The translations under genes were made by a program, and so were the position numbers. 6,126 nt of DNA from Thermoleophilia bacterium (GTDB lineage: Bacteria > Actinomycetota > Thermoleophilia > Gaiellales > Gaiellaceae). Each line of letters opens with the position of its first letter. Position 1 is the stretch's first letter. Location of the stretch: positions 1 through 6,126 of the forward strand of contig JAOUEK010000137.1 of the NCBI GenBank assembly GCA_029858755.1, read 5' to 3'. The notes below the pieces were generated by a model. It saw only the letters and a program-made list of their open reading frames with translations, searched no databases and was not told the DNA's origin. Shown here piece by piece: positions 6,060 to 6,126 of this stretch.

Positions 6060-6126
6060 GTGAGCCTGATCGCAGAGATCGAGAAAGACCTCAAGGAGGC
6101 GCGCCTCGCGCGCGAGGACGCGCGTC
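6060..6126 (+). CDS. yqeY: YqeY (GatB/YqeY-domain protein), 3'-truncated by the window end
   Basis: Only the first 22 residues are present, beginning GTG and reading VSLIAEIEKDLKEARLARED. This matches the standard YqeY start 'sl...i..dlk.AmkarD', a helix that opens the domain shared with the tail of GatB, a subunit of the glutamyl-tRNA(Gln) amidotransferase. Full proteins are about 150 residues. The role of free-standing YqeY is not settled; a tRNA-linked function is suggested by the shared domain. The start is 13 bases after the HIT stop, with no Shine-Dalgarno sequence. Its position after mtaB mirrors the Bacillus order mtaB-rpsU-yqeY, which supports the call despite the short fragment. Confidence 0.75.
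   Translation, partial: MSLIAEIEKDLKEARLAREDAR

Noticed and set aside
6104..6117. Perfect palindrome CCTCGCGCGCGAGG
   Set aside because: It lies within the yqeY coding start and encodes the expected helix (Arg-Leu-Ala-Arg-Glu). In GC-rich coding DNA such CG-run palindromes are expected by chance.
1..6126. Novel system, mobile element, CRISPR array, tRNA/rRNA or riboswitch
   Set aside because: Nothing in the window shows direct-repeat arrays, transposase or integrase motifs, cloverleaf-like RNA or a long structured leader. Nearly all the DNA is occupied by known housekeeping families.

Overview
The window is a compact, very GC-rich stretch of bacterial housekeeping genes, all on the + strand. 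Base composition is about 70% G+C by eye, and third codon positions are almost all G or C. The gene set points to the Actinomycetota: hrcA sits directly beside a dnaJ with no grpE or dnaK between them, the 'dnaJ2' arrangement of that phylum. I infer a deep-branching class such as Thermoleophilia, because prmA, an MtaB-type methylthiotransferase and yqeY sit in the same run. The lineage call is inference from gene order and composition only.

Layout from left to right: the C-terminal, nearly complete part of a MmcQ/YjbR-family protein (2-340); hemW, a radical-SAM heme chaperone (337-1521); hrcA, the heat-shock repressor (1524-2555); dnaJ, an Hsp40 co-chaperone (2630-3751); prmA, the ribosomal protein L11 methyltransferase (about 3772-4518); mtaB, a tRNA methylthiotransferase (4528-5724); a HIT-family nucleotide hydrolase (5714-6046); and the first 22 codons of yqeY (6060 to the window end). 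Genes overlap or are separated by 20 bases or fewer, except the 74-base gap between hrcA and dnaJ. No stretch over 300 bases lacks a gene.

The order hemW-hrcA-dnaJ-prmA-mtaB-yqeY matches the Bacillus subtilis order hemW-hrcA-grpE-dnaK-dnaJ-prmA-rsmE-mtaB-rpsU-yqeY. Here grpE-dnaK, rsmE and rpsU are absent, and a HIT gene stands where rpsU would be. The genes share a theme of protein folding and translation quality: HrcA controls heat-shock genes, DnaJ delivers clients to Hsp70, PrmA modifies the ribosome and MtaB modifies tRNA at A37.

Shine-Dalgarno sequences are weak or missing at nearly every start. Several starts instead have a -10-like hexamer 6-10 bases upstream, which suggests leaderless transcripts. 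I found no mobile element, CRISPR array, RNA gene, CIRCE operator or convincing intrinsic terminator, and no sign of a new biological system. The findings are modest: gene-order loss, start-codon questions, small palindromes and a few substitutions in family motifs.
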